From: Porticoccaceae bacterium
Lineage (GTDB): Bacteria > Pseudomonadota > Gammaproteobacteria > Pseudomonadales > Porticoccaceae
NCBI GenBank assembly: GCA_002689135.1
Contig: NZEU01000034.1
Location: forward strand, 1 to 46,479
Length of the DNA: 46,479 nt
Reading direction: 5' to 3'
Shown: piece by piece, positions 43,953-46,479 of the stretch
How the letters are laid out: every line of letters begins with the position of its first letter
How positions within the stretch are numbered: the first letter of the stretch is position 1
Made by a program: the position numbers and the translations under genes
Notes under the pieces: model-generated
Seen by the model: only the letters and a program-made list of their open reading frames with translations
The model's database searches: none
Told to the model about the DNA's origin: nothing

Positions 43953-45018
43953 CTGGCTTATTTTCAAAAACTGGATCAATTATCTCACCAGCTAACACAT
44001 AATTCTGTCCAACGGTTATCAATGCAACAGTTTTCGCCAAGCCCGTGACCCACATTCCATGCTCGCTCTCACCAACAATGGTGACATGAGTGTTTTCAAC
44101 AACATTACTATCGGAAATTGTCCTGACAATAAGTTCGCCATTATCATCGAGCAATAAAATAGAACCCGGAATTTGGTGTGCAATAACTTTAGGAGTGGTA
44201 ACGATCAAATTTCCCAACACTCCTGCCCGCAGATGCGACGCTGTATTAGGGAATATTGCCTCTACCAAAAACGTACGAATTTCAGAATCAGCCACACTAG
44301 ATATGTAGCTAACAGTAGCCGAATACTTCCCACCATTATTGACATGGAACTCAACTAATTGCGCGGTTTCGAGTTGGCTAATTTGATGGTCCGTCACATG
44401 AGCCCTTACCTGTATTGGATCGAGTTCAACTATCGATCCACATAATTCTCCAGCTTGTAAATAATCCCCAACATCAGCGGATCTCGTCTCCAAAAAACCT
44501 TCAAAAGGGGCCTTAATCTGTAAATTATCAACTGCTTCTCTCGCAAGGTCTAAACGAACTCTAGCCTTTTCTAAATCTGCGGCTGCTCTGGCAATTGTTA
44601 ATTCAGATTGAAATTGATTTCTCTTGAGACTTAAAAATCCCGTATATTCAAGTTGCGATTTATGGAAGGATGCCTGTGCACTGACATAATCCGCTTTACG
44701 GCCATCGCTGGCCAATTCGCATATCGTTTGTCCAGCACTCACATACACCCCTCGTACTTGCGGCGTACTAATCACCTCACCGGTAATTTGTGCCTTCAAA
44801 AAAACATGCCGATTGGCATGGGTTTCTGCGAACAACTTCATAGTGGGTGAGTAATATTCCGACGAGTAATACCGTGCTTGCACCTGCGTTAGCGCAACAC
44901 CATCGCCTGTACCGGAATTATTTGTAGAGCCAGTTTTCTGTGGGACCCAAAGGCCACTTACCAACCACATCAGGACAGTGACCGCCAAAAGGAGCGACAC
45001 TCGAGCATTACGGTTCAC
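43945..45018 (-). CDS. RND pump periplasmic adaptor (HlyD/MFP family)
   Basis: The product is 357 residues. An N-terminal membrane or signal helix (about residues 8-27) precedes the lipoyl half-motifs (ITGEVISTPQVRGVYVSAGQ and APFEGFLETRSADVGDYLQ), split by a coiled-coil hairpin (about residues 110-165). A beta-barrel and a membrane-proximal domain follow. It would bridge the RND permease to an outer-membrane channel. The start is GTG 45018, with the strong site GGAGG seven bases upstream. It overlaps the permease gene, so the two are one operon. Confidence 0.92.
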   Translation of the reverse strand: MNRNARVSLLLAVTVLMWLVSGLWVPQKTGSTNNSGTGDGVALTQVQARYYSSEYYSPTMKLFAETHANRHVFLKAQITGEVISTPQVRGVYVSAGQTICELASDGRKADYVSAQASFHKSQLEYTGFLSLKRNQFQSELTIARAAADLEKARVRLDLAREAVDNLQIKAPFEGFLETRSADVGDYLQAGELCGSIVELDPIQVRAHVTDHQISQLETAQLVEFHVNNGGKYSATVSYISSVADSEIRTFLVEAIFPNTASHLRAGVLGNLIVTTPKVIAHQIPGSILLLDDNGELIVRTISDSNVVENTHVTIVGESEHGMWVTGLAKTVALITVGQNYVLAGEIIDPVFENKPDE

Positions 45019-45087
45019 AGAAATACCTCCGCGGGACAGATAACAACCTTAAAAGCTTGTTATCTGAAAATATATCTTTACCCGAAA

Positions 45088-46479
45088 CTAAATAGTCAGC
45101 AGCGGTGCTATAACAAGACTGACAATCGCCATGACATTTATTAGAATATTCATTGAAGGTCCAGACGTATCTTTGAAAGGATCCCCCACTGTGTCTCCAA
45201 CAACAACAGCAACATGCGTTTCTGAACCCTTACCTCCATGATTCCCTTTTTCTACAAACTTTTTGGCGTTATCCCATGCCCCACCAGCATTCGCCATCAT
45301 CAGTGCGAGAGAAACGCAACCCAACAAACCGCCTCCCAACATTCCACCAAGTGCTTCCGCTCCTAGACCAATGCCTACCAGAACCGGCATTGATACAGCT
45401 ATAATTCCAGGGAGCATCATTTTTTTCAATGCCGCCTCGGTTGCGATTTCAACACATTTTTCTGAGTCTGGATCAGCCGCGCCCTCCATCAGCCCAGCTA
45501 TCTCTCGAAATTGTCTCCGTATCTCGTTGATCATTTCAAACGCGGCATCACCCACCGCGGTCATAGTAATCGAAGAGATCAGAAATGGTATGCAAGCTCC
45601 AATAAACATACCCACTAGCACAACTGGTTTAGTCAACTCTAAGGAAAATTCTGGATTTTTAACGGACACTACTGCCGCATATGCGGATATTATGGCCAAA
45701 GCCGCTAAAGCCGCGGCTCCTATCGCAAAACCTTTTCCAATCGCTGCAGTGGTGTTACCCAATTCGTCAAGAGAGTCGGTAATCTCTCGCACATCCTCAC
45801 CCATTCCCGACATTTCAGCTATCCCTCCAGCATTATCTGCAACGGGTCCGTAGGCATCAATCGCCATTGTGATACCAACGGTTGATAACATTCCGACTGC
45901 TGCAATCCCAACACCATAGATACCAGATAGCCCCGTGGATATAAAAATTACACCAGCAAGTATTAAGATTGGTATGACCACCGATTCCATACCCACGGAG
46001 AGGCCCGAAATCATAACCGTTGCGGGTCCTGTCTCTCCGGATCTAGCGATCTTTCTAACTGGACCCCGACTTGTATCAGTATAAAACTCGGTCACCAAGC
46101 CTATCATTACGCCACCAACGGCACCGCAAATCACACACCACCACACGTCCAAAGAAACATTAGGCATGTTTGCTATCACAAAGTAAGCAAGAATGATAAA
46201 AATTATAGGTGCGAGCAAGGTGCCGAAGCGAAGCGCAGCTGACGGAGAGCTTCCCGAACGCACCTTAACCATAATAATACCTATGATTGAGGAAACTAAT
46301 CCGATAGAGGCAAGAGCTAATGGCAAAGACATCAGTTCACGAGAACCTAAAGTATAAGCAATAGCAATGGAAGCAATCATCGAGCCGCAATATGATTCAA
46401 AAATGTCTGAACCCATGCCAGCCACATCTCCAACATTATCCCCAACATTATCTGCTATTACACCTGGATTACGCGGATC
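45088..46479 (-). CDS. hppA: Membrane-bound ion-pumping pyrophosphatase, 5' part outside the window
   Basis: The C-terminal 464 codons are visible, open to the right edge. At the edge the frame reads [20 protein letters not shown], the DxxxDxxxD pyrophosphate-binding loop. A second such loop lies near the end ([17 protein letters not shown]), with helices between. The family hydrolyses pyrophosphate and pumps sodium or protons across the membrane. [13 protein letters not shown] has Glu at the position typical of sodium pumps rather than the GSYAES of plant-type proton pumps. [10 protein letters not shown] has Ala and Gly where potassium-independent enzymes have Lys and Thr, so it should need potassium. 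These subtype calls rest on known residue rules. Confidence 0.95.
   Translation of the reverse strand, partial: DPRNPGVIADNVGDNVGDVAGMGSDIFESYCGSMIASIAIAYTLGSRELMSLPLALASIGLVSSIIGIIMVKVRSGSSPSAALRFGTLLAPIIFIILAYFVIANMPNVSLDVWWCVICGAVGGVMIGLVTEFYTDTSRGPVRKIARSGETGPATVMISGLSVGMESVVIPILILAGVIFISTGLSGIYGVGIAAVGMLSTVGITMAIDAYGPVADNAGGIAEMSGMGEDVREITDSLDELGNTTAAIGKGFAIGAAALAALAIISAYAAVVSVKNPEFSLELTKPVVLVGMFIGACIPFLISSITMTAVGDAAFEMINEIRRQFREIAGLMEGAADPDSEKCVEIATEAALKKMMLPGIIAVSMPVLVGIGLGAEALGGMLGGGLLGCVSLALMMANAGGAWDNAKKFVEKGNHGGKGSETHVAVVVGDTVGDPFKDTSGPSMNILINVMAIVSLVIAPLLTI

Noticed and set aside
43522-43995. 157-codon plus frame opposite the RND permease
   Set aside because: Antisense shadow over the permease N-terminus; Ser/Thr/Ile-rich, no ribosome binding site.
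45263-45853. 196-codon plus frame opposite hppA
   Set aside because: Antisense shadow of a well conserved gene; Ala/Pro/Ile-rich low-complexity translation.
1-46479. CRISPR arrays, insertion sequences, prophage genes, long direct repeats
   Set aside because: None were seen: no repeated 25-40 base units with spacers, no transposase or integrase motifs, and no duplicate of the tRNA 3' end.

Overview
The window reads as the chromosome of a low-GC (roughly 40% by eye) Gram-negative gammaproteobacterium, probably marine. The main support is the block proA-nadD-rsfS-rlmH-mrdA-mrdB-mltB-rlpA-dacA-ybeD-lipB-lipA, whose order matches pseudomonads and relatives. A UbiF-type hydroxylase, TonB-dependent uptake, Fur boxes, an RND pump and an apparently sodium-type membrane pyrophosphatase fit the same picture. 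All assignments come from reading the sequence; no search was run.

Layout. 1-73: 3' part of tRNA-Phe. 475-3394: iron/heme region with two strong Fur boxes, an IsdG-type haem monooxygenase coupled to a DUF6607 protein, a lipoprotein whose signal peptide lies in another frame, and a pair of Fur-controlled small proteins. 3469-4488: DUF2970 protein and a small conserved-looking protein. 4800-6233: minus-strand operon of an outer-membrane barrel, a MerP-like metal-binding protein and a MerT-like membrane protein, behind a promoter that would give an almost leaderless mRNA. 6817-9017: FMN reductase, membrane-anchored SNase-fold nuclease, two membrane microproteins of 41 and 43 residues, and an unknown membrane protein. 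9085-14443: secreted GH3 glycosidase, esterase, DUF1330 pseudogene, GST and DUF2905 protein. 14444-15405: gene-poor, with a 54-residue membrane protein and eroded coding remnants. 15406-23589: DUF5916 barrel, YceI, UbiF, TonB receptor and a peroxiredoxin pseudogene. 23639-29038: AI-2E-type permease, acyltransferase, RF3, ferrochelatase and sirtuin. 29192-40196: housekeeping block for proline, NAD, ribosome silencing, cell elongation, peptidoglycan and lipoate. 40129-40713: doubtful minus-strand coding. 40776-46479: RND pump with its adaptor, and the pyrophosphatase running off the right edge.

How the genes work together. The housekeeping block combines elongasome parts (PBP2, RodA, MltB, RlpA, DacA) with the lipoate genes YbeD/LipB/LipA, mostly with tiny gaps or overlaps. 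The left part is accessory: iron-responsive haem breakdown, heavy-metal handling and polysaccharide use, mixed with decaying genes.

The most notable points are the Fur-IsdG-DUF6607 module, the three-gene metal operon spanning the envelope, the uncatalogued membrane microproteins, and a recurring pattern of T homopolymers at frame breaks. The frame breaks are in the lipoprotein at 1972-2719, rlpA (an 11-T run inside its signal peptide) and the peroxiredoxin pseudogene. They may be assembly errors, real decay, or slippage-based expression.
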